From Fischerella muscicola SAG 1427-1 = PCC 73103 (GTDB lineage Bacteria; Cyanobacteriota; Cyanobacteriia; Cyanobacteriales; Nostocaceae), in assembly GCF_000317245.1 (NCBI RefSeq), contig NZ_AJLJ01000270.1, positions 1-34,638 on the forward strand: a DNA stretch of 34,638 nucleotides. The letters run 5' to 3'. Below the pieces are notes generated by a model that searched no databases, was not told the origin of the DNA, and saw only the letters and a program-made list of their open reading frames with translations. Below, in pieces: positions 8,051-16,878 of this stretch (position 1 is the first letter of the stretch; each line of letters starts with the position of its first letter). Made by a program: the position numbers and the translations under genes.

Positions 8051-9496
8051 ATGAATCTATCGTCTACAGGACTCGTCACCTCCCCAATTACGGAAACTAC
8101 AATCGCATCGAAATCCAGTGGTTGCGGTAGCGGATGCAGCAGCAGCGACACCGGGGAAATGGATGAAAAACTTCAACAGCGCATTGCCAATCATCCCTGC
8201 TATAGCGAAGAAGCACACCATCACTATGCTAGGTTGCATGTTGCAGTTGCTCCTGCTTGTAATATTCAGTGCAACTACTGTAATCGCAAATACGATTGTG
8301 CTAACGAAAGTCGTCCCGGCGTAGTTAGCGAATTGTTGACACCAGAAGAAGCAGCACACAAAGCTTTAGTGATTGCTGGCAAAATTCCCCAACTCACCGT
8401 TTTAGGAATTGCAGGCCCTGGTGATCCTCTGGCAAATCCAGAAAGGACTTTTCGCACCTTTGAGTTGATAGCAGAGAAAGCACCTGATATCAAACTTTGT
8501 TTATCAACCAACGGTTTAATGCTTCCCGAATATATCGATCGCATTAAACAATTAAATATAGATCACGTTACAATCACCATTAACATGGTGGATCCAGAAA
8601 TCGGTGCTAAGATTTATCCTTGGGTTCACTACAAGCGCAAACGTTATAGAGGTATCGAAGGCGTAAAAATCCTCCACGAAAAACAAATGGAAGGATTACA
8701 AGCCCTCAAAGAAGCCGATATTCTCTGCAAAGTCAACTCGGTGATGATTCCGGGAATTAATGACGAACATTTAGCAGAAGTTAATAAAGTCATTCGCTCC
8801 CACGGTGCATTCCTGCACAACATCATGCCATTGATTTCAGCGCCAGAACACGGCACTCATTTCGGCTTAACAGGACAGCGTGGCCCCACTCCCAAAGAAT
8901 TAAAGGCAGTACAAGATAGCTGTGCTGGTAACATGAAGATGATGCGCCACTGTCGCCAATGCCGTGCCGATGCGGTAGGATTATTGGGAGAAGACCGCAG
9001 CCAAGAATTTACTAAAGATAAATTCATGGGCATGACTCCAGAATATGATCTTGCTCAACGTCAAGAAGTTCACGCAGGTATTGAGAAATTCAGAGAAGAA
9101 CTTAAAGCTGCCAAACAACAGGTTGTAGCCACATCGGTCAAAAATAGCCCGAAAATTCTAGTTGCAATTGCAACCAAAGGCGGTGGCTTAGTTAATCAAC
9201 ACTTTGGTCATGCCAAGGAATTCCAGGTGTACGAAGTCGATGGTAGCGAAGTGCGCTTTATCGGTCATCGTAAAATAGACCACTATTGCCAAGGTGGTTA
9301 TGGCGAAACAGCCACTCTCGAAAATATCATCGAAGCGATCGCAGATTGCAAAGCGGTATTTGTTGCCAAAATCGGTGATTGTCCCAAAGAAAAATTACAA
9401 GCCGCAGGCATCCAAACCGTTGAAACTTACGACATGATTGACAAGGCTGCTTTAGAGTTTTACCAGCAATACATCCAGGAAAAAGTTAATAGTTAA
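8051..9496 (+). CDS. nifB: Nitrogenase FeMo-cofactor biosynthesis protein NifB
   Basis: Radical SAM enzyme that fuses [4Fe-4S] clusters and inserts carbide to make NifB-co, the precursor of FeMo-co. 481 residues from the ATG at 8051; an in-frame TTG at 8039 adds four residues and neither has a good ribosome-binding site. The radical SAM cysteines are C70, C74 and C77 (ACNIQCNYC). Further conserved cysteines are C291, C301 and C304 (CRQCRADAVG). Residues from about 368 to the end form a NifX/NafY-like domain (ILVAIATKGGGLVNQHFGHA), the usual long NifB form of cyanobacteria. The N-terminal 35 residues are Ser/Gly-rich with a CGSGC motif. It leads the nifB-fdxN-nifS-nifU set. The stop lies in a heptamer repeat, which supplies the last codons. 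Confidence 0.97.
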   Translation: MNLSSTGLVTSPITETTIASKSSGCGSGCSSSDTGEMDEKLQQRIANHPCYSEEAHHHYARLHVAVAPACNIQCNYCNRKYDCANESRPGVVSELLTPEEAAHKALVIAGKIPQLTVLGIAGPGDPLANPERTFRTFELIAEKAPDIKLCLSTNGLMLPEYIDRIKQLNIDHVTITINMVDPEIGAKIYPWVHYKRKRYRGIEGVKILHEKQMEGLQALKEADILCKVNSVMIPGINDEHLAEVNKVIRSHGAFLHNIMPLISAPEHGTHFGLTGQRGPTPKELKAVQDSCAGNMKMMRHCRQCRADAVGLLGEDRSQEFTKDKFMGMTPEYDLAQRQEVHAGIEKFREELKAAKQQVVATSVKNSPKILVAIATKGGGLVNQHFGHAKEFQVYEVDGSEVRFIGHRKIDHYCQGGYGETATLENIIEAIADCKAVFVAKIGDCPKEKLQAAGIQTVETYDMIDKAALEFYQQYIQEKVNS

Positions 9497-9575
9497 GAGT
9501 TAGTAGTTATTAGTTAGTAGTTATTAGTTAGTAGTTAAGCATTCATTAACCACTATCCACTAACTACTAACCAAC
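9487..9575. repeat. Heptamer tandem repeat between nifB and fdxN
   Basis: Copies of TTAGTAG / TTAGTTA run from about 9487 to 9538, followed by the opposite-strand version (CCACTAACTACTAACC, about 9556-9571). The two arms can pair. This is the short tandemly repeated repetitive (STRR) type common in heterocystous cyanobacteria. Confidence 0.7.
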
Positions 9576-9643
9576 AAATTCATTACCCAGCACTCATTAC
9601 CCAGAACCCAATCCTCAATCTACTCCCTTCAATGGAGGATAGT

Positions 9644-9985
9644 ATGGCTTACCAAATAACCAGCGAGTGCATTTCCTGTAATCTTTGTCAATCTGTATGT
9701 CCGACTGGTGCAATCAAAATAGATGGCGATCGCCCCTGGATTGATCCTGAACTTTGTACAAACTGTGTTGGTAGTATTCACACCGTACCTCAGTGCAAAG
9801 CTGGTTGTCCTACAAGCAATGGTTGCATAAAAGTTTCTACCGATTACTGGGAAAGCTGGTTTAACACTTATTACCCATTGGTCGCAAAATTAACAAAAAA
9901 ACAAGATTATTGGGAAACTTGGTTTAACTTCTATTCCCAAAGATTTTCTGAGCAGTTACAGAAACGTCAGCACCAAGTTGCCTAA
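9644..9985 (+). CDS. fdxN: Bacterial-type ferredoxin FdxN
   Basis: 2[4Fe-4S] ferredoxin of 113 residues encoded between nifB and nifS; the probable electron donor to NifB. The ATG at 9644 is preferred over 9632 because GGAGG (9635-9639) sits just before it. Cluster I ligands: C9, C12, C15 and C19-Pro. The second motif is C38-x2-C41-x9-C51-x3-C55-Pro, with C61 nearby. After the ferredoxin fold comes a roughly 48-residue tail with two copies of an aromatic motif, DYWESWFNTY (67-76) and DYWETWFNFY (88-97). In Anabaena PCC 7120 fdxN is split by a large excisable element; here it is whole. Confidence 0.95.
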   Translation: MAYQITSECISCNLCQSVCPTGAIKIDGDRPWIDPELCTNCVGSIHTVPQCKAGCPTSNGCIKVSTDYWESWFNTYYPLVAKLTKKQDYWETWFNFYSQRFSEQLQKRQHQVA

Positions 9986-10063
9986 TTGTTGATAGATGGT
10001 TGTTAGTTATTAATTGCAACCAATAACCAACCAGAAACAAATTTTTAAACAAGATTGGAAGCA

Positions 10064-11278
10064 ATGCAGAAGAATTGTATTTATTTGGATAATAATGCCA
10101 CCACCAAAGTAGATCCTGAAGTTGTAGAGGCAATGCTGCCTTACTTGACGGATTATTATGGTAATCCCTCTAGTATGCACACTTTTGGTGGACAAGTAAA
10201 AAAAGCAGTTAACAAGGCCCATGAACAAGTTGCTGCTCTCCTGGGTGCTGACGAATCAGAAATCATCTTCACTAGTGGTGGTACAGAAGGAGATAACGCC
10301 GCCATTCGAGCCGCACTGTTGGCGCAACCAGATAAGCGACACATTATCACTACCCAGGTAGAACACCCAGCAGTCCTAACTTTCTGCAAGCAGTTGGAAA
10401 AGCAAGGTTATAATGTTACTTATCTCTCAGTAAATCACGCAGGGCAGTTAGACCTAAATGAACTAGAAGCTGCGCTTACTGGTAACACTGCCTTAGTCAG
10501 CATTATGTATGCTAACAATGAGACTGGCGTAGTTTTTCCTATTGAGCAGATTGGTTTGAGAGTTAAAGAAAACGGCGCTCTTTTCCATGTGGATGCGGTG
10601 CAAGCAGTCGGTAAAATTCCGATGAACATGAAGACTAGCACCGTTGATATGTTAACCATGTCCGGTCACAAAATTCATGCACCCAAAGGAATTGGTGCTT
10701 TATATGTGCGACGTGGTGTGAGATTTCGTCCGATGCTCATCGGCGGTGGACAACAACGTGGTAGAAGGGCGGGAACAGAAAATGTTCCAGGAGTTGTAGC
10801 CCTTGGTAAAGCTGCCGAATTAGAGCTATTACATTTAGAAACAGCAACCGCCAGAGAAAGAAAACTGCGCGATCGCCTAGAAAAAACTATTATTGCAACT
10901 ATTCTTGACTGCCAAGTTAACGGTGATTCTACGCAGAGATTGCCCAACACTACCAACATTGGCTTTAAGTACATTGAAGGTGAAGCAATTCTCCTTCATC
11001 TGAACAAACACGGTATTTGTGCATCATCTGGTTCTGCTTGCAGTTCTGGCTCTTTGGAACCTTCTCACGTTTTGCGAGCAATGGGATTACCCTATACCAT
11101 TCTCCACGGTTCGATTCGCTTCAGTCTTTGTCGTTATACCACAGACACCGAAATTGATGCTGTGCTAACAGTGATGCCTGGTATTATTGAACACCTACGC
11201 GCCCTCTCACCCTTCAAAAATGACGAAGCAAGTTGGCTGCAAGAACAAGAAAAAGCAGTCATCGGGGCTAGAGGCTAG
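10064..11278 (+). CDS. nifS: Cysteine desulfurase NifS
   Basis: PLP-dependent cysteine desulfurase that supplies sulfur for nitrogenase Fe-S clusters; 404 residues from the ATG at 10064 (an in-frame TTG at 10055 is less likely). The YLDNNATTKVDPEV start, the PLP pocket SGGTEGDN (71-78), the Schiff-base lysine K203 in SGHKIHAPKG, and the active-site loop SGSACSSG with catalytic C326 are all present. The RAGTEN motif (235-240) is intact. The C-terminus is short and basic (VIGARG), with its final codons merging into a purine-rich repeat. It lies between fdxN and nifU, as in other cyanobacterial nif clusters. Confidence 0.97.
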   Translation: MQKNCIYLDNNATTKVDPEVVEAMLPYLTDYYGNPSSMHTFGGQVKKAVNKAHEQVAALLGADESEIIFTSGGTEGDNAAIRAALLAQPDKRHIITTQVEHPAVLTFCKQLEKQGYNVTYLSVNHAGQLDLNELEAALTGNTALVSIMYANNETGVVFPIEQIGLRVKENGALFHVDAVQAVGKIPMNMKTSTVDMLTMSGHKIHAPKGIGALYVRRGVRFRPMLIGGGQQRGRRAGTENVPGVVALGKAAELELLHLETATARERKLRDRLEKTIIATILDCQVNGDSTQRLPNTTNIGFKYIEGEAILLHLNKHGICASSGSACSSGSLEPSHVLRAMGLPYTILHGSIRFSLCRYTTDTEIDAVLTVMPGIIEHLRALSPFKNDEASWLQEQEKAVIGARG

Positions 11279-11279
11279 A

Positions 11280-11465
11280 AGGAAGACAAGGGGGACAAAG
11301 GGGACAAGGAGGATAAAAGGGACAAGGGAGACAAAGGAAAATAATCGATCCCCAATCCCCGTACTCTCAGAGAAGCCGCTTACGCGTCTATGTGTAGCGT
11401 CTCCTCTGGAGAATCCCTAATCCCCGATCCCTAATCCAAAATCTAAAATCTAAAATCCAAAATCG
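11280..11465. repeat. Repeat-filled gap between nifS and nifU
   Basis: A GGGGACAAGG-type purine tandem repeat (about 11284-11338) is followed by a palindromic piece with CGCTTACGCGTCT and GTAGCGTCTCC (about 11378-11405) and then an AATCTAAAATC tandem repeat up to nifU. No gene is visible. Confidence 0.6.
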
Positions 11466-11468
11466 GCT

Positions 11469-12389
11469 ATGTGGGACTATACAGATAAAGTATTGGAACT
11501 GTTTTACAATCCCCAACACCAGGGAGCGATAGAAGATAGGGGTGAAGCAGGAATTAAAGTTGCTGTGGGTGATGTGGGTAGCATTGCTTGTGGAGACGCC
11601 CTGAGACTGCACCTGAAAGTTGAGGAAAATACAGAGAAAATCCTTGAGGCTCGTTTTCAAACTTTTGGTTGTACCAGTGCGATCGCTTCATCTGAAGCTC
11701 TGGTAGAACTAATCAAGGGTAAAACTTTAGATGAAGCTCTTCAGGTTACTAATAAAGAAATTGCTAATTACTTGGGTGGTTTACCAGAAGCAAAAATGCA
11801 CTGCTCGGTAATGGGACAAGAAGCGCTAGAAGCAGCTATTTATAATTACCGAGGTATCCCCCTAGACACTCATGAAGATGATGACGAAGGAGCTTTAATT
11901 TGCACTTGCTTTGGCATCAGTGATGTTAAAATCCGACGAGTAATTGTTGAAAATAACCTGACCTCCGCCGAAGAAGTGACAAATTACGTCAAAGCTGGTG
12001 GCGGATGCGGATCTTGCCTTGCAGGTATTGATGATATAATTGCATCTGTGCAAAAAGAAAAAGCATCTACTAGTGCTGTAAGTAATTCCCTCAGTCAGAC
12101 AAATGGAAAGTCAGCAGTAAAATCACTGACACCAGTGCAAAAAATAGCACTAATTCAAAGAGTATTAGATGAAGAAGTCAGACCCGTGTTGATCGCCGAC
12201 GGGGGAGATGTAGAACTATTCGATGTAGAAGGCGTTAGCGAACCTGGACGCGAAAGCATCCTTCGCGTCAAAGTGATACTAAAAGGTGCTTGCGGTTCCT
12301 GTTCTAGCAGCACAGCCACATTAAAGATTGCGATCGAATCTAGACTGCGTGATCGTGTGAGCAAAGACCTTGTAGTTGAAGCAGTTTAG
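11469..12389 (+). CDS. nifU: Fe-S cluster scaffold NifU, three-domain
   Basis: Scaffold on which NifS-derived sulfur and iron are built into clusters for NifH and NifB; 306 residues. Domain 1 (about 1-128) is IscU-like with C41, C68 and C112. Domain 2 (about 143-192) is a BFD-like [2Fe-2S] domain with C145, C147, C180 and C183 (CTCFG...CGSC). A Ser/Thr-rich linker covers about 195-215. Domain 3 (about 225-306) is NFU-like with C275 and C278 (GACGSCSSS). All three domains are complete and in the classic order. A 15-bp inverted repeat follows the stop at once (12394-12437). Confidence 0.97.
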   Translation: MWDYTDKVLELFYNPQHQGAIEDRGEAGIKVAVGDVGSIACGDALRLHLKVEENTEKILEARFQTFGCTSAIASSEALVELIKGKTLDEALQVTNKEIANYLGGLPEAKMHCSVMGQEALEAAIYNYRGIPLDTHEDDDEGALICTCFGISDVKIRRVIVENNLTSAEEVTNYVKAGGGCGSCLAGIDDIIASVQKEKASTSAVSNSLSQTNGKSAVKSLTPVQKIALIQRVLDEEVRPVLIADGGDVELFDVEGVSEPGRESILRVKVILKGACGSCSSSTATLKIAIESRLRDRVSKDLVVEAV

Positions 12390-12393
12390 TCAA

Positions 12394-12437
12394 GTCAATA
12401 GTCATTAGTCAATGGTCATTTGCTAATGACTATTGAC
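12394..12437 (+). terminator. Perfect 15-bp inverted repeat right after nifU
   Basis: GTCAATAGTCATTAG (12394-12408) and CTAATGACTATTGAC (12423-12437) are exact reverse complements with a 14-base loop. It starts 5 bases after the nifU stop. There is no strong T-run, so it may protect the 3' end of a processed nifU message rather than stop transcription. Its sequence is of the TCATTAG repeat type. Confidence 0.5.
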
Positions 12438-12496
12438 AACCAAAAATTTACCAACAACAAATATGCTCAACGTTCCAACCATTTTTGCGATAGAGC

Positions 12497-12534
12497 GAGC
12501 ACCACCCTCGGTGACGTTCTATAAAGCGGTCACT
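12497..12534 (+). promoter_or_regulatory. Stem-loop in the nifH leader, possible RNA processing site
   Basis: GGTGAC (12510-12515) can pair with GTCACT (12529-12534; one G-U), and CACC (12502-12505) can alternatively pair with GGTG (12510-12513). This is 79-116 bases before the nifH ATG. In Anabaena variabilis the main nifH 5' end has been reported to come from RNA processing near a stem-loop upstream of nifH. Position and shape fit, but the site here is inferred. Confidence 0.4.
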
Positions 12535-12612
12535 GCTGACCCAACTAAAGTGAACCTAAACACAAATCCTCTAGACCCACCAAACCAACCAATTGCAGGA
12601 GAATAATTAATC

Positions 12613-13500
12613 ATGACTGAGAATATCAGACAGATCGCTTTTTACGGTAAAGGCGGTATCGGTAAGTCTACAACTTCTCAAAATACCCTTGCTGCTATGG
12701 CAGAAATGGGTCAGCGGATTATGATTGTGGGATGTGACCCCAAGGCTGACTCTACACGTTTGATGTTGCATAGTAAAGCTCAAACCACCGTGCTGCACTT
12801 AGCAGCAGAAAGAGGTGCAGTAGAAGACTTAGAACTCGAAGAAGTAATGTTAAAAGGTTTCCGTGATGTTAAATGCGTGGAATCTGGTGGTCCTGAACCT
12901 GGTGTAGGTTGTGCTGGTCGTGGTATCATCACCGCCATTAACTTCTTGGAAGAAAACGGTGCTTACCAAGACTTAGACTTCGTATCATACGACGTATTGG
13001 GTGACGTTGTCTGTGGTGGTTTCGCTATGCCTATTCGTGAAGGTAAAGCACAAGAAATCTACATCGTTACCTCTGGTGAAATGATGGCGATGTACGCTGC
13101 AAACAACATCGCTCGCGGTATTCTGAAGTATGCTCACTCTGGTGGTGTACGCTTAGGTGGTTTGATTTGTAACAGCCGTAAAGTTGACCGGGAAGCTGAA
13201 CTGATCGAAAACCTGGCTGAAAGACTCAACACCCAGATGATCCACTTCGTACCTCGTGACAACATCGTTCAACACGCTGAGTTGCGTCGTATGACTGTTA
13301 ACGAGTACGCACCTGACAGCAACCAATCTCAGGAATACCGCGCATTAGCTAAGAAGATCATCAACAACACCAAGCTCACCATTCCTACTCCTATGGAAAT
13401 GGATGAATTGGAAGCTCTGTTGATTGAGTACGGTATTCTTGACGACGATACCAAGCACGCAGAAATAATCGGCAAACCAGCTGAAGCTTCTGCTAAGTAA
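12613..13500 (+). CDS. nifH: Nitrogenase iron protein NifH
   Basis: Dinitrogenase reductase; 295 residues. It transfers electrons with ATP hydrolysis to the MoFe protein. Walker A GKGGIGKS is at 12-19, switch I DPKADSTRL at 42-50, and switch II DVLGDVVCGGF at 127-137. Bridging [4Fe-4S] ligands are C100 and C134. R103 in CAGRG is the arginine that is ADP-ribosylated in some bacteria. AGGAG (12597-12601) lies before the ATG. The 5' gap of 223 bases holds the nifU 3' inverted repeat and the leader stem-loop. Codon usage is richer in C-ending codons than in neighbours, as expected for a very highly expressed gene. Confidence 0.99.
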   Translation: MTENIRQIAFYGKGGIGKSTTSQNTLAAMAEMGQRIMIVGCDPKADSTRLMLHSKAQTTVLHLAAERGAVEDLELEEVMLKGFRDVKCVESGGPEPGVGCAGRGIITAINFLEENGAYQDLDFVSYDVLGDVVCGGFAMPIREGKAQEIYIVTSGEMMAMYAANNIARGILKYAHSGGVRLGGLICNSRKVDREAELIENLAERLNTQMIHFVPRDNIVQHAELRRMTVNEYAPDSNQSQEYRALAKKIINNTKLTIPTPMEMDELEALLIEYGILDDDTKHAEIIGKPAEASAK

Positions 13501-13529
13501 TCCTAACGCTCTCAACCAGAGATAGGAAA

Positions 13530-13612
13530 AACATGAAGTACGAAGTATGAAGTATGAAATCATCCCTTCTTTCAGCCTTCATCCTTCTACCTTCATCCTT
13601 CCTTTTCCCTAA
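13530..13612. repeat. Imperfect inverted repeat between nifH and nifD
   Basis: GAAGTATGAAGTATGAA-type repeats (about 13532-13557) face TTCATCCTTCTACCTTCATCC (split over about 13578-13600) on the other side. The arms are degenerate tandem repeats of opposite sense and can fold on themselves. Confidence 0.5.
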
Positions 13613-13666
13613 TCCTCCCTTCTATACCTGCAATTACCCGAACCCCTAAGTCTAATCGAGGCAGAC

Positions 13667-15157
13667 ATGACACCTCCAGAAAACAAGAACATCATAGAAG
13701 AACATAAAGAACTAATTAAAGACGTTCTCCAAGCGTACCCCGAAAAATCTCGCAAAAAGCGGGAAAAACACCTCAACGTTCACGAAGAAGGCAAATCCGA
13801 CTGCGGCGTTAAGTCTAACATCAAATCTGTTCCTGGTGTAATGACCGCCCGTGGTTGTGCCTATGCAGGTTCCAAAGGTGTGGTTTGGGGTCCCATTAAG
13901 GACATGGTTCATATCAGCCACGGTCCTGTTGGTTGTGGTTACTGGTCTTGGTCTGGTCGTCGTAATTACTATGTTGGTAAAACTGGTGTTGATAGTTTTG
14001 GCACCATGCACTTTACCTCCGACTTCCAAGAACGTGACATCGTTTTTGGCGGTGACAAGAAGCTGACCAAAATCATTCAAGAAATTGAAGAACTTTTCCC
14101 TCTCAACCGAGGTATCAGCGTTCAATCTGAGTGTCCCATTGGTCTCATTGGGGATGACATCGAAGCTGTAGCGAAAAAAGCTACCAAAGAAATTAACAAA
14201 CCCGTTGTACCTGTGCGTTGTGAAGGTTTCCGGGGTGTATCTCAGTCTTTAGGACACCACATCGCTAACGATGCTCTACGCGACCACATGTTCCCTCGCT
14301 TTGACAAAGCGAAAAAGGAAAACGCACTGACAATTGAACCTGGCCCCTACGATGTAGCCCTGATAGGTGACTACAACATTGGTGGTGATGCTTGGGCAAG
14401 CCGGATGTTATTGGAAGAAATGGGCTTGCGTGTAGTTGCTCAGTGGTCTGGTGATGGTACTGTTAACGAACTAGTTAATGGTCTGGCAGCTAAGTTAGTT
14501 CTGATCCACTGCTACCGCTCCATGAACTACATTTGCCGGGCTTTGGAAGAAGCTTACGGTATGCCTTGGATGGAGTTTAACTTCTTCGGCCCTACCAAGA
14601 TTGCTGCATCTCTGCGTGAGATTGCTGCAAAATTTGACTCTAAGATCCAAGAAAACGCAGAGAAGGTTATCGCTAAGTATACCCCAATCATGAATGCGGT
14701 AGTCGAGAAGTACCGCCCCCGCCTCGAAGGTAACACTGTTATGTTATACGTTGGCGGTCTGCGTCCTCGTCACGTTGTACCTGCTTTTGAAGATCTGGGT
14801 ATCAAAGTTATTGGTACTGGGTACGAATTTGGCCACAACGACGACTACAAGCGCACCACCCACTACATCGATAACGCCACAATTATTTACGACGACGTTA
14901 CCGCCTACGAATTCGAGGAATTCGTTAAAGCTAAGAAACCAAGCCTAATCGCCTCTGGGATTAAAGAGAAATATGTATTCCAGAAGATGGGCTTACCTTT
15001 CCGGCAAATGCACTCTTGGGATTACTCCGGTCCTTATCACGGTTACGACGGCTTCGCCATCTTCGCTCGCGACATGGATATAGCACTCAATAGCCCAACT
15101 TGGGGATTAATTGATGCTCCTTGGAATAAGAAAGAAGCTAAGGCCAAAGTTGCCTAA
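13667..15157 (+). CDS. nifD: Nitrogenase MoFe protein alpha chain NifD
   Basis: Alpha subunit of dinitrogenase; 496 residues, full length and without an internal element. P-cluster ligands are C64 (ARGCAYAG), C90 (GPVGCGYW) and C156 (SECPIG). FeMo-co ligands are C282 (LIHCYRS) and H449 (FRQMHSWDYSG). The residue matching Azotobacter Val-70 is V72. The 11-bp sequence GGATTACTCCG at 15019-15029 equals the core site at which the nifD element sits in Anabaena PCC 7120, here unoccupied. Followed by nifK after 151 bases. Confidence 0.99.
   Translation: MTPPENKNIIEEHKELIKDVLQAYPEKSRKKREKHLNVHEEGKSDCGVKSNIKSVPGVMTARGCAYAGSKGVVWGPIKDMVHISHGPVGCGYWSWSGRRNYYVGKTGVDSFGTMHFTSDFQERDIVFGGDKKLTKIIQEIEELFPLNRGISVQSECPIGLIGDDIEAVAKKATKEINKPVVPVRCEGFRGVSQSLGHHIANDALRDHMFPRFDKAKKENALTIEPGPYDVALIGDYNIGGDAWASRMLLEEMGLRVVAQWSGDGTVNELVNGLAAKLVLIHCYRSMNYICRALEEAYGMPWMEFNFFGPTKIAASLREIAAKFDSKIQENAEKVIAKYTPIMNAVVEKYRPRLEGNTVMLYVGGLRPRHVVPAFEDLGIKVIGTGYEFGHNDDYKRTTHYIDNATIIYDDVTAYEFEEFVKAKKPSLIASGIKEKYVFQKMGLPFRQMHSWDYSGPYHGYDGFAIFARDMDIALNSPTWGLIDAPWNKKEAKAKVA
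15019..15029 (+). other. Unoccupied nifD-element core site
   Basis: GGATTACTCCG within nifD codons for W-D-Y-S-G. To my knowledge this is the 11-bp direct repeat flanking the XisA-excised element of Anabaena PCC 7120. The codons also encode a conserved motif, so the match alone does not prove former occupancy. Confidence 0.6.
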
Positions 15158-15169
15158 AAAAAGTCTGAG

Positions 15170-15255
15170 GACTAGGGATTAGGGAATGGGGATTAGGAAT
15201 TAGGTTAAATTCTTCCCCAATTCCCATTCCTCAATTCCCAATCACCAATCCCTGG
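15170..15255. repeat. Imperfect inverted repeat between nifD and nifK
   Basis: AGGGATTAGGGAATGGGGAT-type sequence (about 15174-15200) faces CCCCAATTCCCATTCCTCAA and CCAATCCCT (15215-15252). The arms pair imperfectly and would form a large hairpin inside the nifDK message. Confidence 0.55.
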
Positions 15256-15308
15256 TCTGCGATCTGTAAACACCATTACCCACCCCAGTAAGCAAAAGAG
15301 ATACAAAA

Positions 15309-16847
15309 ATGCCACAGAATCCCGACAAAATCGTAGACCACGTAGACCTATTTAAACAGCCAGAGTATACCGAACTCTTCAAAAATAAGCACGAACAATT
15401 TGAAGGCGCACATTCTGACGCGGAAGTAGAGCGCGTTTCTGAGTGGACAAAAGGCTGGGACTACCGTGAAAAGAACTTTGCTCGCGAAGCATTAACAGTT
15501 AACCCAGCCAAAGGTTGCCAACCAGTAGGTGCAATGTTTGCAGCTCTCGGCTTTGAAGGAACTCTTCCCTTTGTCCAAGGTTCTCAAGGTTGCGTTGCAT
15601 ACTTCCGTACTCACCTCAGCCGTCACTACAAAGAACCCTGCTCTGCTGTTTCTTCTTCTATGACAGAAGATGCAGCCGTGTTCGGCGGTTTAAACAACTT
15701 GATTGAAGGTATGAGTGTTGCTTATACACTCTACAAGCCCAAGATGATAGCTGTTTGCACCACCTGTATGGCAGAGGTTATCGGTGATGACTTGGGTGCA
15801 TTTATCACCAACGCTAAGAATGCTGGTTCTATTCCCCAAGATTTTCCCGTACCTTTTGCTCACACCCCTAGCTTTGTTGGTTCCCACATCACTGGTTACG
15901 ACAACATGATGAAGGGAATTCTATCTAACCTCAGTGAAGGTAAGAAGAAAGACAAAACTAACGGCAAAATCAACTTCATCCCTGGTTTCGATACCTACGT
16001 AGGTAACAACCGCGAACTCAAGCGGATGCTGGGTTTGATGGACATAGACTACACAATTCTTTCTGATACCAGTGATTACTTTGATTCACCTAATAACGGT
16101 GAATATGAAATGTACCCAGGTGGTACTAAGTTAGAAGATGCTGCTGAAGCTTGCAATGCTGAAGCTACTGTTGCTCTGCAAGCTTACACCACTCCCAAGA
16201 CCCGTGAATACATTGAAACCAAGTGGAAGCAAAAAACTAAGGTTTCGCGTCCCTTCGGTGTCAAGGGTACAGATGAATTCCTGATGACATTGTCAGAATT
16301 GACTGGTAAGCCCATTCCCCAAGAATTAGAAATCGAACGCGGTCGCTTAGTTGACGCCATGACCGATTCCTACGCTTGGATTCATGGCAAGAAGTTTGCA
16401 ATCTATGGCGAACCAGACTTAATTATCAGTGTTGTAAGTTTCTTGCTGGAATTAGGTGCTGAACCAGTACATATTCTTTGCCACAACGGTGACGAAGTAT
16501 TCAAGAAAGAACTGCAAGCTATTCTTGACGAGAGTCCCTTCGGTAAACAAGCGACTATCTGGCTTGGTAAAGACCTGTGGCATTTCCGTAGCTTGTTATT
16601 CACCGAACCTGTAGACTTCTTTGTTGGTAATTCCTACGGTAAGTACCTGTGGCGTGATACCAAGATCCCAATGGTACGGATTGGTTATCCAATCTTCGAT
16701 CGCCACCACTTACACCGCTACTCAACCATCGGCTATCAAGGTGGTATCAACCTCCTCAACTGGGTTGTTAATACCATTCTCGATGAAATGGATCGCAACA
16801 CCAATATCACTGGTGTAACCGATATTTCCTTTGACTTGATTCGTTAA
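15309..16847 (+). CDS. nifK: Nitrogenase MoFe protein beta chain NifK
   Basis: Beta subunit of dinitrogenase; 512 residues. P-cluster ligands are C70 (AKGCQPVG), C95 (GSQGCVAYF) and C153 (TTCMAEVIGDD). The N-terminal extension typical of NifK (residues 1-60, with VERVSEWTKGWDYREKNFAREAL) is present. The late GYQGG motif near residue 478 is intact. AAGAGA precedes the ATG. A 115-base gap with a T/A-rich inverted repeat (about 16879-16950) separates it from the orphan Mo-nitro_C gene. Confidence 0.99.
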   Translation: MPQNPDKIVDHVDLFKQPEYTELFKNKHEQFEGAHSDAEVERVSEWTKGWDYREKNFAREALTVNPAKGCQPVGAMFAALGFEGTLPFVQGSQGCVAYFRTHLSRHYKEPCSAVSSSMTEDAAVFGGLNNLIEGMSVAYTLYKPKMIAVCTTCMAEVIGDDLGAFITNAKNAGSIPQDFPVPFAHTPSFVGSHITGYDNMMKGILSNLSEGKKKDKTNGKINFIPGFDTYVGNNRELKRMLGLMDIDYTILSDTSDYFDSPNNGEYEMYPGGTKLEDAAEACNAEATVALQAYTTPKTREYIETKWKQKTKVSRPFGVKGTDEFLMTLSELTGKPIPQELEIERGRLVDAMTDSYAWIHGKKFAIYGEPDLIISVVSFLLELGAEPVHILCHNGDEVFKKELQAILDESPFGKQATIWLGKDLWHFRSLLFTEPVDFFVGNSYGKYLWRDTKIPMVRIGYPIFDRHHLHRYSTIGYQGGINLLNWVVNTILDEMDRNTNITGVTDISFDLIR

Positions 16848-16878
16848 GAATCTCATCAACTCGCGGCGTGCCAATGAA

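Noticed and set aside
11388..11660. 90-codon minus-strand frame across the nifU start
   Set aside because: Formed from the AATCTAAAATC repeat and the antisense of nifU; no independent support.
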